Origin: Myxococcales bacterium
GTDB taxonomy: Bacteria > Myxococcota_A > Polyangia > Palsa-1104
NCBI GenBank assembly: GCA_003170275.1
Contig: PNAM01000106.1
Location: 377,114 to 441,113, forward strand
Reading direction: 5' to 3'
DNA: 64,000 nt
In this document: piece by piece, positions 33,771 to 42,952 of the stretch
How the letters are laid out: each line of letters starts with the position of its first letter
Numbering within the stretch: the stretch's first letter is position 1
Position numbers and translations under genes: made by a program
Notes under the pieces: model-generated
What the model saw: only the letters and a program-made list of their open reading frames with translations
Told to the model about the DNA's origin: nothing
Database searches by the model: none

Positions 33771-36700
33771 ACATCACCGACGTCTCGATCAAGAATCCGG
33801 TCTTCGCCTGGATGCTGATGATGTGCACCGTGCTGTTCGGCGTGATCGCCATCAGCCGCGTCGGCATCAGCCAGTATCCGGACGTCGACTACCCGAACGT
33901 TTCGGTCAGCCTCTCGTGGCCCGGCGCGTCGCCGTCGGCGGTCGAGCGCGAGGTCTTGCAGCCGCTCGAGCAGGCGCTGGCGCAGGTCGAAGGCGTGCAG
34001 ACCATCCAGGCGCAGGCGCGGCAGGGCTCGGCGCGCATCACCTGCTCGTTCGACATCTCGCGCAACGTCGACCTCGCGCTGCAGGACGTGCAGGCCAAGG
34101 TCGCGCAGGCGCAGCGCTCGCTCCCGGCCGACGTGCCGGCGGCGTCGGTGTCCAAGTCGAACCCCGACGACACGCCAATCGTCACCGTCGGGGTGTACGG
34201 CCCGTTCGCGCGCCAGCTGCTCTCCGACGTCGCCAAGTACCAGGTGCAGGAGAAGCTGCAGACCGTGGAGGGCGTGGGGCAGATCCAGCTCAACGGCTAC
34301 CTCGACCGCAACATCCGCATCTGGCTCGACACCGATCGCATGAACGAACGCGGCATCGTGGTGAACGACGTGATCGGCTCCATCCAGAAGCAGCACATCG
34401 AGCTCCCCGGCGGCACGCTCGACACCAGCCAGCGGCAGCTCAACGTGCGCCTGCTCGGCGAGGCCATCGATCTCGACGCGCTCAAGAAGCTGGTGATCCG
34501 CAAGGTGAACGACGCGCCGGTGCACCTCGAGGACGTGGCGCTGGTCGAGGACGGGTTCGAGGACGTCACCACGCTGGCGCAGCTCGACGGCGAGCCGCTG
34601 CAAGCGCTCGGCGTCTTGAAGCAGCGCGGGACCAACGCGGTGGCGGTGGCCAAGGCGATCCGCGAGAAGGTCGCCGAGATCCAGCGCAACGTGCCCAAGG
34701 GGATGAAGGTCGAGGTGCTCGCCGACACCACCATCTTCATCGAAGAGTCGGTCAACGAGATCGAGCTGGAGCTGTTCCTGGCGCTGATCTTGACCGCGCT
34801 GGTGTGCTGGCTGTTCCTCGGATCGTTGTCGAGCACGCTCAACGTGGTGCTGGCGATCCCGATGTCGCTCCTCGGCACCATCGCGGTCACCTACTTCTTC
34901 GGCTTCACGCTCAACACCTTCACGCTGCTCGGCCTGTCGCTGGCGGTCGGCCTGGTGGTCGACGACGCGGTGATGGTGATGGAGAACATCTACCGCCACG
35001 CCGAGATGGGGAAGGCGAGGGCGGTCGCGGCCGCCGACGGGACCAAGGAGATCACCACCGCGGCGCTGGCCGCGACCATCGCGGTGATCGCGATCTTTTT
35101 GCCGGTGATCTTCATGAAGGGGATCATCGGCCGATTCTTCTTCCAGTTCGGCGTCACGCTCTCGGTCGCGGTGCTGCTCTCCTACTTCGAGGCCATCACG
35201 CTGGCGCCCGCGCGCTGCGCGCAGTTCCTGCAGACCTCGCGCGAGGGGCGCAGCGCGGTCGGGCGCGCGGTCGATCGCGCGTTCGATGCGCTGGAGCGCG
35301 GCTACGCGAGCGTGCTCGCGCGCGGCCTGGCCCGGCCGTGGACGGTGCTGGCCGCCGCCGCGCTGCTGCTCGCGGGATCGATGGTGCTGGTCCCGCGCAT
35401 TCCGACGGAGTTCATCCCTTCGCAGGACCAGAGCCAGCTCAACGTGCGCATCCAGACCGAGACCGGCACCAGCATCGGCGCGGCCAAGCCGCTCATCGAT
35501 CGCGCCGAGCAGATCCTCGCCAAGCGCCCCGAGGTGGCGCGCATCCTCTCGACGCTCTCGGGCACGTCCGGCTCGATGACGCTGACGCTGGTGCCGCCCA
35601 AGCAGCGCGCGCTCTCGGCGCTGCAGCTCTCGCAGGAGCTGCGCAAGCAGCTCTCGACGATCGCCGGCGTGCGCGCCTCGGTGCAGGATCCGTCGCAGCA
35701 GGGATTCGGCGTGTCCAAGGGATATCCGGTCGACTTCACCGTGCGCGGCTCCGACTGGGACACGCTGGTCACCGCCGCCCTGAAGCTGAAGGACCAGCTC
35801 GCGACCAGCGGGATGACCACCGACCTCTCGACCGACTACCAGGTCGGCGCGCCCGAGGTGCAGATCACCCCCGACCGTCGCCGCGCCAACGACCTCGGGA
35901 TCTCGATGGCCGACCTCGGCAACGCGGTGAGCACGCTGATCGGCGGCAACATCGTCGGCAAGTTCTCCGTCGATGGGCGGCGCATCGACATGCGCATGCG
36001 GCTGATGGCCACCCAGCGCACGCGCCCCGAAGATCTGGGCGAGATCCGCATGCGCACGCAGAGCGGCGCGACGGTGCCGATGTCGCTGATGGTGACGCGC
36101 AAGGAGACCGCGGTGCTGCAGATGATCAACCGGCTCGACCGTGAGCGCGCCATCGGCATCACCGGAAACGTCGCGCCCGGACACTCGCAGCAGGAGGTCA
36201 TGGCGTACGTCGACACGCTCGCCAAGGACCTGCCGATCGGCTACCACACCGTCGCCAGCGGTCAGGCCTCGCAGCTCGCGGAGACCACCAGCGGGCTGTT
36301 CTTTGCGCTGGCGATCGGCATCCTCGTCGCGTACATGGTGCTCGCCAGCCAGTTCAACTCGTTCTTGCACCCGATCACCGTGCTCACGATCTTGCCGCTG
36401 GCGCTGTCGGGCGCGGCCATCGGCCTGTACCTGAGCGGCAAGACGCTCAACATCTTCAGCATGATCGGCGTGCTGCTCCTGATGGGCATCGTGAAAAAGA
36501 ATTCGATCCTGCTGGTCGAGTACGCCAATCAGGTGCGCGAGCACGAGCACCTCGACGCGCTGGAGTCGATGCGCAAGGCGGGCCCGCTGCGGCTGCGGCC
36601 CATCCTCATGACCACCGTGGCCACCATGATGTCGGCGGTGCCCGCCATCCTCGGGCTCGGGCCGGGCACCGAGACGCGCAGCCCGATGGCGGCGGTGGTG

Positions 36701-36826
36701 CTCGGTGGGCTCACGGTCTCGACGGTGCTGAGCCTGCTGGTGGTCCCCGCGTTCTACGTGGTCGCCGATCGCTTCAAGTCCCGTTTGAAGCAAAGCGACC
36801 GCCCGGGACATACATCAAAGGCGTGA
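33767..36826 (+). CDS. RND multidrug efflux transporter (HAE1 family)
   Basis: The protein has 1019 residues, the typical RND size, with two repeats of six helices and large periplasmic loops. The N-terminus is NITDVSIKNPVFAWMLMMC. The proton relay Asp pair is in TM4 (GLVVDDAVMVMENIY). It exports hydrophobic compounds using the proton gradient together with the TolC and adaptor proteins. The GTG at 33767 overlaps the adaptor stop by four bases. A long minus-strand frame opposite this gene is a shadow. Confidence 0.95.
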   Translation: MNITDVSIKNPVFAWMLMMCTVLFGVIAISRVGISQYPDVDYPNVSVSLSWPGASPSAVEREVLQPLEQALAQVEGVQTIQAQARQGSARITCSFDISRNVDLALQDVQAKVAQAQRSLPADVPAASVSKSNPDDTPIVTVGVYGPFARQLLSDVAKYQVQEKLQTVEGVGQIQLNGYLDRNIRIWLDTDRMNERGIVVNDVIGSIQKQHIELPGGTLDTSQRQLNVRLLGEAIDLDALKKLVIRKVNDAPVHLEDVALVEDGFEDVTTLAQLDGEPLQALGVLKQRGTNAVAVAKAIREKVAEIQRNVPKGMKVEVLADTTIFIEESVNEIELELFLALILTALVCWLFLGSLSSTLNVVLAIPMSLLGTIAVTYFFGFTLNTFTLLGLSLAVGLVVDDAVMVMENIYRHAEMGKARAVAAADGTKEITTAALAATIAVIAIFLPVIFMKGIIGRFFFQFGVTLSVAVLLSYFEAITLAPARCAQFLQTSREGRSAVGRAVDRAFDALERGYASVLARGLARPWTVLAAAALLLAGSMVLVPRIPTEFIPSQDQSQLNVRIQTETGTSIGAAKPLIDRAEQILAKRPEVARILSTLSGTSGSMTLTLVPPKQRALSALQLSQELRKQLSTIAGVRASVQDPSQQGFGVSKGYPVDFTVRGSDWDTLVTAALKLKDQLATSGMTTDLSTDYQVGAPEVQITPDRRRANDLGISMADLGNAVSTLIGGNIVGKFSVDGRRIDMRMRLMATQRTRPEDLGEIRMRTQSGATVPMSLMVTRKETAVLQMINRLDRERAIGITGNVAPGHSQQEVMAYVDTLAKDLPIGYHTVASGQASQLAETTSGLFFALAIGILVAYMVLASQFNSFLHPITVLTILPLALSGAAIGLYLSGKTLNIFSMIGVLLLMGIVKKNSILLVEYANQVREHEHLDALESMRKAGPLRLRPILMTTVATMMSAVPAILGLGPGTETRSPMAAVVLGGLTVSTVLSLLVVPAFYVVADRFKSRLKQSDRPGHTSKA

Positions 36827-37572
36827 CCTCCATTCGTCTCCTCGTCGGGCTCTCTCTTGCGTTGGCGGGCTGCTACAGCCCCCGGTTCGGCAGCCCCGGA
36901 TTCTATTGCCATGCCGAGGACAATCCGGCGTGTCCCCCGGGGCAGGGCTGTCTCGCCGGCCGCTGCGTCAACCTGGGCCAGACGCCCGACGGCGGCCACG
37001 GGCTCGACGGGTCGACCGGCAACGACGCCGCACCACCACTGGATTTCTCGGGCGTCGATCTCGCCGGGGCCGATCTGAAGACGAGCCCCGACGGATCGAC
37101 GGTGTGCGCGCTGCGCATCAACGAGCTGCAGACCGCGGGGAGCGGGGGCGCCTCGGACGAGTTCATCGAGCTGTTCAGCACCTGCGGCGCGGCGACGCTG
37201 CCGAACGGCTACGAGCTGGTGTACCGCTCGGCGTCCGGCACCAGCGACGTCGTGCTGGTCACCTTCACCGGCCAGAGCATCAGCAGCTTCTTCGTCTGCG
37301 GGCAGACCAGCTTCTCCGGCACCGCCGACGTCCGCTACTCCGCGTCCATGGCGGCGACCGGCGGCGGCGTCGCGCTGCTCGACGCGGCGGGCGCGGTGGT
37401 CGATTCGGTCGGCTACGGCAGCGCGACCAACGCCTTCGTGCGCACCACCGCCGCACCCGCCCCCGCGAGCGCGCAATCGATCAAGCGCCTGCCCGACGGC
37501 CACGACAGCGGCAACAACGCGACCGACTTCACCATCGCCGCCACGCCCACGCCCGGCGCCGCCAACCAATAG
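36823..37572 (+). CDS. Lipoprotein with lamin-tail (LTD) domain
   Basis: The protein has 249 residues with lipobox LALAGC. Residues of about 20-50 have six cysteines (YCHAEDNPACPPGQGC), followed by a DL linker (LDFSGVDLAGADLK). An LTD domain lies at about 93-240, with INELQTAGSGGASDEFIELFST at its start and GGGVALLDAAGAVVDSVGYG inside. LTD domains in bacteria occur on surface proteins and nucleases. The GTG start overlaps the RND stop (GTGA), so this lipoprotein is coupled to the pump, which is not usual for RND operons. Confidence 0.8.
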   Translation: MTSIRLLVGLSLALAGCYSPRFGSPGFYCHAEDNPACPPGQGCLAGRCVNLGQTPDGGHGLDGSTGNDAAPPLDFSGVDLAGADLKTSPDGSTVCALRINELQTAGSGGASDEFIELFSTCGAATLPNGYELVYRSASGTSDVVLVTFTGQSISSFFVCGQTSFSGTADVRYSASMAATGGGVALLDAAGAVVDSVGYGSATNAFVRTTAAPAPASAQSIKRLPDGHDSGNNATDFTIAATPTPGAANQ

Positions 37573-37594
37573 GCTCCGCCAAACGGTGTCGATC

Positions 37595-37617
37595 GCCACC
37601 CCGCGAACCGGGGTGGC
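37595..37617 (+). terminator. Strong GC hairpin after the efflux operon
   Basis: GCCACCCCG and CGGGGTGGC form a 9-bp perfect stem with the loop CGAAC, 23 bases after the LTD gene stop. No T-run follows, so this may be a factor-assisted terminator or a protective hairpin. Confidence 0.45.
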
Positions 37618-37695
37618 CGCCTGCGATTCGAGTGATATCCTTACGTTGCAATCTTGACCTCTTTTTCCGCGTGCCGCCGCCGATGAATTGGATAG

Positions 37696-38073
37696 ATGAA
37701 GATCATTCTGCTGGTCGATGACGAACCCCTGTTGCTGCGCTCCTACGAGCGCATCTTGCGGCGATGGCGCAGCGATTGGGTGGTGCTGAGCGCGACCAGC
37801 GGGGCGAAGGCGTTGGCGCTGTTGCACGCAAATCCGGTGCACGTGCTGGTCACCGATCTGGCCATGCCGGACATGAACGGGTTCGAGCTCCTCGCGGCGG
37901 TCCGCTCGGGCTGGCCGAGCGTGCGGCGGATCGTGGTGACGGGCAACGTCTACGACGAACGCGATCACGAGCGGCTGGTGGGGTTGTGCGAGCTGGTGAT
38001 CCGGAAGCCGTTCGAGCCGCGCGTGCTGGAGAGCGCGATCGCCGACGCGGTCGAGCGCGCGACCTTCAGCTGA
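37696..38073 (+). CDS. Stand-alone response-regulator receiver protein
   Basis: This 125-residue protein is only a CheY-like receiver. Asp8/Asp9, the phosphorylated Asp54 (LVTDLAMPD), Thr82 and Lys104 (IRKPF) are all in place. It has no output domain, so it must act by binding a partner. No histidine kinase gene is adjacent. Its stop region overlaps the pyruvate kinase stop by eight bases on the opposite strand. Confidence 0.92.
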   Translation: MKIILLVDDEPLLLRSYERILRRWRSDWVVLSATSGAKALALLHANPVHVLVTDLAMPDMNGFELLAAVRSGWPSVRRIVVTGNVYDERDHERLVGLCELVIRKPFEPRVLESAIADAVERATFS

Positions 38074-39478
38074 CGCGGTGGATGTGCAGCGTGTTGGCGG
38101 AGAGCCCCGAGCCGAAGGGCAGCGCCACCGCGATCACGAACAGGTCGCCCGACTTGCAGCGGTTGCGCTCGAGCAGCGCGCGCTCGCACGTCGCGACCAT
38201 CGCGCCAAAGTCCTTCGCCGGCGTGGTCAAGATCGGCTCGACGCCCCAGTAGAGCGCCAGCTGGCGGTACACGTCAGACTGCGAGGTGAGCGCGATCAGG
38301 TGCGCCGACGGGCGGTACTCCGAGACCAGCCGCGCCACGCCGCCCGACTCGGTCACGCACACGATCGCCTGCGCGCCCATCTGCCTCGCCGCCACCACCG
38401 TCGCCTTGGCGATCGCGTTGGCCTCGTGGTTGAAGGCCAGCGTCGCCGAATCGAACAGCGACTTGAAGCGCGCCGAGGCCTCGATCTCCTCGATGATGCT
38501 CGACATGGTGCGCACCGCCAGGAGCGGATACTTGCCGGCGGCGGTCTCGCCCGAGAGCATCAGCGCGTCGGTGCCGTCGAGCACCGCGTTGGCCACATCG
38601 GACGCCTCGGCGCGCGTCGGCCGCGGGTTGGTGATCATCGACTCGAGCATCTGCGTGGCGGTGATGATGATCTTGCCGCGCGCGTTGGTCTCCTCGATGG
38701 CGCGCTTCTGGATCAGCGGCACCTTCTCGGCGCCCATCTCCACGCCCAGATCGCCGCGCGCGACCATGATCCCGTCGGCCACCTCGATGATCTCCGACAG
38801 CCGGTCGACCGCCTCGGGCTTCTCGATCTTGGCGATCACCGGCACGCGCCGATCGCCACGCGTGGCCAACCGCACCGCCTCCTTGACGTCCTCGGCCGAG
38901 CGCACGAACGACAACGCGATGAAGTCCACGCCGATGCGCATGCCGAACTCGAGGTCGCGCCGGTCCTTCTCGGTGAGCGCGGGCGCCGACACCTTGACGC
39001 CCGGCAGGTTGATGCCCTTGTTGTTCTTGAGCACGCCGCCCACCAACACGCGCGTGAGCACGTCCGGGCCGTCGACGCTGGAGACCTCGAGCGAGAGCAG
39101 CCCGTCGTCTAGCAGCAGCGTGTCGCCCGCCTTGACGTCGCCCGGCAGGCCGGCGTAGGTAGTCGAGACGATCTCGCCGGTCCCCGGCACATCGCGTGTG
39201 GTGATGGTGAAGTCGGCGCCCGGCTCGAGCTCGATCTGCTTGTCGACGAAGCGCCCGACCCGGATCTTCGGACCCTGTAGATCCTGCAGGACGGCGACGG
39301 GGCGGCCGCGTTTCTCCGACTCGCGCCGCACTGCGCCAATCACCGAGGCGTGCTCGTCGTAGTCACCGTGCGAGAAGTTGATCCGTGCGACGTTCATTCC
39401 TTCGTCGATCAAATGTCCGATGAAGGCCGGCTCCCGTGACGCCGGCCCGAGGGTGCAGACGATCTTCGCACGTCGCAT
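38066..39478 (-). CDS. pyk: Pyruvate kinase
   Basis: The protein has 470 residues, normal length. It starts RRAKIVCTLGPAS, has NVARINFSHGD, the active-site loop IIEVADGIMVARGDLGVEM with VIAKIEKPEA, and the allosteric C-terminal domain. It makes pyruvate and ATP from phosphoenolpyruvate and ADP, the last step of glycolysis. The ATG at 39478 is chosen from the family start; the frame opens earlier. It is divergent from the 5'-nucleotidase gene and overlaps the receiver gene tail to tail. Confidence 0.97.
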   Translation of the reverse strand: MRRAKIVCTLGPASREPAFIGHLIDEGMNVARINFSHGDYDEHASVIGAVRRESEKRGRPVAVLQDLQGPKIRVGRFVDKQIELEPGADFTITTRDVPGTGEIVSTTYAGLPGDVKAGDTLLLDDGLLSLEVSSVDGPDVLTRVLVGGVLKNNKGINLPGVKVSAPALTEKDRRDLEFGMRIGVDFIALSFVRSAEDVKEAVRLATRGDRRVPVIAKIEKPEAVDRLSEIIEVADGIMVARGDLGVEMGAEKVPLIQKRAIEETNARGKIIITATQMLESMITNPRPTRAEASDVANAVLDGTDALMLSGETAAGKYPLLAVRTMSSIIEEIEASARFKSLFDSATLAFNHEANAIAKATVVAARQMGAQAIVCVTESGGVARLVSEYRPSAHLIALTSQSDVYRQLALYWGVEPILTTPAKDFGAMVATCERALLERNRCKSGDLFVIAVALPFGSGLSANTLHIHRVS

Positions 39479-39546
39479 TTTGTCCGTTTGTCCTTGGAAA
39501 GCCCTACGCGGTTCGGCAGTATACATTTTTTGAAGGGCACACCTAC

Positions 39547-41664
39547 ATGGCGTCATTAAGACCAGACTACATGCGCGCTTATCTGTGCCTTCCATTGCTA
39601 CTGGCGACCGGCTGCATCATCCAGCAGCCCCAACCGGATCTGGCGGGCCAGGACATCCACCTGACGCTGGTCCACACCGCGGACCTGCACTCGCGGTTCT
39701 ATCCGTACTATTTCGCGCCCGGCCAGATCGACAAGGGGCTGGGACTGTTGCCGAAGCCGGGGCAGACCACCGCGGTGGTGGGCGGCATCGCGCGCGTCGG
39801 CACCATCATTAAATGCATCCGCGGTTTCCGCGACGATCAGCAGTGCACGGACCTGTTGCCGATCACCGGGCCGCCGGCGGGGCGCTCGCTTCACCTCGAT
39901 TCGGGCGACATCTGGGAGGGCGCGCCGGTGTTCAACCAGTTCAACGGCGAGGTCGAGATGCGCGCCATGTCCAACCTGGGCCTGACGGCGATGGCTCTCG
40001 GCAACCACGAGTTCGACAAGGGCTCGGTCAACCTCGAGGAGCAGTACCAGAAGTTCGGCGGCTTTCCGATCATGGCCGCGAACTACGAGTTCGCCGATCC
40101 CACCGACTACACCCAGCCCAAGCTGGGCGACCTGATCACGCAGTACACCATCCAGAACGTGGGCGGGCTCAAGGTGGGCGTGATCGGCATGGGCAACCTG
40201 TCGTCCATCCAGGGCCTCATCGAGGGGGGGAACTCGCTGGGCGCGCGGCCGATCGACGCCAAGAAGGCGATCACCGACGCGATCTCGATCGTGCGGCCGC
40301 AGGTCGACGTGCTGGCGATCATCTCGCACCTCGGCCTCGACGAGGACGAAGGCGTGGCAGCCAGCGTCGCCGAGTCCGAGGACCAGAACACCGCCATCGC
40401 GCTCAACGGCGTCGACGTGATCCTCGGCGGCCACCTGCACATCGTGCTCGATCCGCCCAAGGACCTGCCGCACCTGGACCCGACGAGCGGCGAGCAGATC
40501 GGGCACACGGTGTTGTGCCACTCGGGCGCGTTCGCCAAGTACGTGGGGCGTCTCGATCTGGTGGTGCACATGCCGACCGCCGAGGAGGCGGCGGCGGGCC
40601 AGCGCGCCAACGTCAAGGCCTACACCTACAAGTTGGTGCCGATCGACGATCAGATCCCGCAGGACCCCGAGCTGGCCAACATGCTCGAGCCCTACCAGCT
40701 CAAGATGAACGCGTTCCTCAACCTGAACCAGGTGTACTCGCTGGTCGGCTGCCCGGTGACGTCGGCGACCTGTCCCAAGCTCTTGCGCAACGATCCCGAC
40801 GGCGGCGACTCGCAGCTCGGCAATCTGGTGGCGGCCGCGATGCGCCTGCGCCGCCGCGTCGAGGCCGACTTCGGGCTCACCAACAGCCTCGGCATCCGCG
40901 CCGACTTCGAGTCCGGGCCGCTCAACCTCGAGGAGATGTACAACGTCTTTCCGTTCGACAACACCATCACCACCATGTTCCTGTCGGGCTCCGAGGTGCA
41001 GGAGATGCTCGACTTCGTGGCGGCGCGCTCGGCGGACCGCGGCTGCCGCACGCAGGCGCAGGTCTCCGGGATCTACTTCGACATGATCTGCGGGCTCACC
41101 GATCCCGACTGCAACGCGCGCGGCATGGGCGCGTGCGCCAAGAACATCTACCTCGGCGACGGCTGCCGCGGTGCGGACGGGACGTTCGCCAACACCACCT
41201 GCAAGCCGCTCGATCCGTTCGGCGAGTACCGCGTGGCGGTCAACGACTACATCGCGCAGGGCGGCTCGGGCTTCGCCGTGCTCAAGCGCAACACTACCAA
41301 GTTCAACACCGGCATCAGCTTGCGCGACGCGCTGGTCGACTACGTGCGCACCCTCAAGAAGCGCTGCGATCCGGCGATCTACTCGAACGTGGTGGGCGTG
41401 CACTGCCTCGACGCGCAGAAGGAGACCTTCGACTGCTCGCCGACCTGCTGCTGCCACGACGACGCGAGCGGGCCGGTGCGTTGCTCGTCGTCGTGCGCGG
41501 CATTCACCGCCTGCGCGACGCAGCTGATGACGCCCGAGGTGTTCGACTACACCGACGTGGCCTGCCTGGTCCCCGACGATCAATCGGAGACCGATCCGGA
41601 CCTGCTCCGCGAGCAGCAAGCGCATGACGGCCGCATCGAGACCTTCACAGGCGGTGGCCAATGA
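39547..41664 (+). CDS. 5'-nucleotidase/cyclic-phosphodiesterase family lipoprotein
   Basis: The protein has 705 residues (697 if the ATG at 39571 is used) with lipobox LLLATGC. The metallophosphoesterase domain has HTADLHSRF, LDSGDIWEG, LGNHEFDKG and GGHLHIVLD. A C-terminal 5'-nucleotidase domain follows (LTNSLGIRADFESGPL, FPFDNTITTM), then a Cys-rich tail with CSPTCCCHDD. It probably frees phosphate from nucleotides at the cell surface. GAAGGGC precedes the ATG. TATACA at 39520 may be its -10 box. Its stop overlaps the next start (ATGA). Confidence 0.9.
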   Translation: MASLRPDYMRAYLCLPLLLATGCIIQQPQPDLAGQDIHLTLVHTADLHSRFYPYYFAPGQIDKGLGLLPKPGQTTAVVGGIARVGTIIKCIRGFRDDQQCTDLLPITGPPAGRSLHLDSGDIWEGAPVFNQFNGEVEMRAMSNLGLTAMALGNHEFDKGSVNLEEQYQKFGGFPIMAANYEFADPTDYTQPKLGDLITQYTIQNVGGLKVGVIGMGNLSSIQGLIEGGNSLGARPIDAKKAITDAISIVRPQVDVLAIISHLGLDEDEGVAASVAESEDQNTAIALNGVDVILGGHLHIVLDPPKDLPHLDPTSGEQIGHTVLCHSGAFAKYVGRLDLVVHMPTAEEAAAGQRANVKAYTYKLVPIDDQIPQDPELANMLEPYQLKMNAFLNLNQVYSLVGCPVTSATCPKLLRNDPDGGDSQLGNLVAAAMRLRRRVEADFGLTNSLGIRADFESGPLNLEEMYNVFPFDNTITTMFLSGSEVQEMLDFVAARSADRGCRTQAQVSGIYFDMICGLTDPDCNARGMGACAKNIYLGDGCRGADGTFANTTCKPLDPFGEYRVAVNDYIAQGGSGFAVLKRNTTKFNTGISLRDALVDYVRTLKKRCDPAIYSNVVGVHCLDAQKETFDCSPTCCCHDDASGPVRCSSSCAAFTACATQLMTPEVFDYTDVACLVPDDQSETDPDLLREQQAHDGRIETFTGGGQ

Positions 41665-42935
41665 TCATCAAAAGCCTTCTCGCGCCGTCGCTGGCCGTGC
41701 TGTTGTGCGGCTGCGTCGACAAGCACAAGTCGGGCACCGAGGGACAGGTCTCGAGCCTGATCATGAACCTCACCGCTCCGGCGGCGGACGCGCTCGGCAC
41801 GCCGATGGTGCCGGTGGATGTGAAGCAGGCCACCTTCGACATCCAGGCCGTCGACGATCAGGACCAGCCGATCACCAGCGACCTCGACGTGCAGCTCTTC
41901 TTGTCGTTCGGCGGGGTGAAGACCGGGACCACCAGCATGTGCGGCTCGGACAGCCCCGACAAGGATCCGATCGAGACCATCCACCTGCCCGGCGGGCAGG
42001 TGCTCAACCACACGGTGGCCCTGCCGGTGGCGTTCGGCGCCACCAGTTTGTGGCTCGACGAGCTCACCTCGCACGCGACCGGCGCCTCGAACAACATCTA
42101 CTTCCGCAATCCGTTCGTCACCGACGTGCAGACGCCGCCGGATCTGACGGCAGCGAACGCCACCTTCTGCACGCCGTTCAACGGCAAGTTCATCATCGTC
42201 GACCAGCCGGCCATGTCCACCGGCAAGCTGGTGGTCTCGTCGGTGTTCGGCGACGCGTTCGTGATCACCGACACCAGCTTCGGCAAGTACGACGCGTTCA
42301 ACAGCATCTACCTGTACGCGTTCGGCAAGCCGCCGCCGGAGATCGTTCCCGGCAAGGTGCTGACCTCGTTCTCCGGCAACGTCTCCAAGTTCGTCGGCTT
42401 CACCGAGCTGAACTTCCCACTATTCAGCGAGGCCGACGTGTCGATCCCGCTCGAGCCGCTGCCGCCGCCGGTGGTGGTGACCCAAAGCGACATCGCGACT
42501 CCGATCCATCTGCTCTCGCTCGACGCCGGCGTGGTGGTGTTCACGGCCGTGCAGTGCGATCCGTTTCCGCCCAACCCGACCAGCGACGCGACCATCCAGC
42601 AGACCCGCGATCAGTGGACCAAGTTCAACGAGTACGTGATGTCCACCGACGGCACGTGTGACTCGTTCACCAGCTTCGCCATTCAGCTGCCGGGCAAGCT
42701 GCTCGGCACGTTCGACCCGCTCATGAACGTCGGCAAGACGATCGCCGTCACCGGCATGCTGCGCAACAACTCCGGCCAGAACCTGGTGCTCGATGCCAAC
42801 AAGATGCCGATCGATTGCGATCCAGTGAACACACCCTGCGTGACCGGGACCTGTATCGAGGCGCAGTGTAAGAAGGGCGCCTTCAATTTCTGGACGATCA
42901 ATCCGAGAACGCCAACCGACGTTTCCGTGCAGTAG
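41661..42935 (+). CDS. Lipoprotein, unknown function
   Basis: The protein has 424 residues with lipobox AVLLCGC. The mature part is beta-rich, has Ig-like segments (VDVKQATFDIQAVDDQDQPI), and ends with several cysteines (CDPVNTPCVTGTC). No family is recognised. It is translationally coupled to the 5'-nucleotidase by an ATGA overlap and is followed 17 bases later by the beta-barrel gene. The three probably act together at the outer membrane. Confidence 0.75.
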   Translation: MIIKSLLAPSLAVLLCGCVDKHKSGTEGQVSSLIMNLTAPAADALGTPMVPVDVKQATFDIQAVDDQDQPITSDLDVQLFLSFGGVKTGTTSMCGSDSPDKDPIETIHLPGGQVLNHTVALPVAFGATSLWLDELTSHATGASNNIYFRNPFVTDVQTPPDLTAANATFCTPFNGKFIIVDQPAMSTGKLVVSSVFGDAFVITDTSFGKYDAFNSIYLYAFGKPPPEIVPGKVLTSFSGNVSKFVGFTELNFPLFSEADVSIPLEPLPPPVVVTQSDIATPIHLLSLDAGVVVFTAVQCDPFPPNPTSDATIQQTRDQWTKFNEYVMSTDGTCDSFTSFAIQLPGKLLGTFDPLMNVGKTIAVTGMLRNNSGQNLVLDANKMPIDCDPVNTPCVTGTCIEAQCKKGAFNFWTINPRTPTDVSVQ

Positions 42936-42952
42936 CACCCGAAGGGGGTTTC

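Noticed and set aside
33551..36811. Minus-strand open frame of 1086 codons opposite the RND pump
   Set aside because: Its translation is a low-complexity His/Arg/Asp/Leu mix, the opposite-strand shadow of a high-GC gene with clear RND motifs.
39598..41661. Minus-strand open frame of 687 codons opposite the nucleotidase
   Set aside because: Shadow frame. The plus strand has all metallophosphoesterase motifs.
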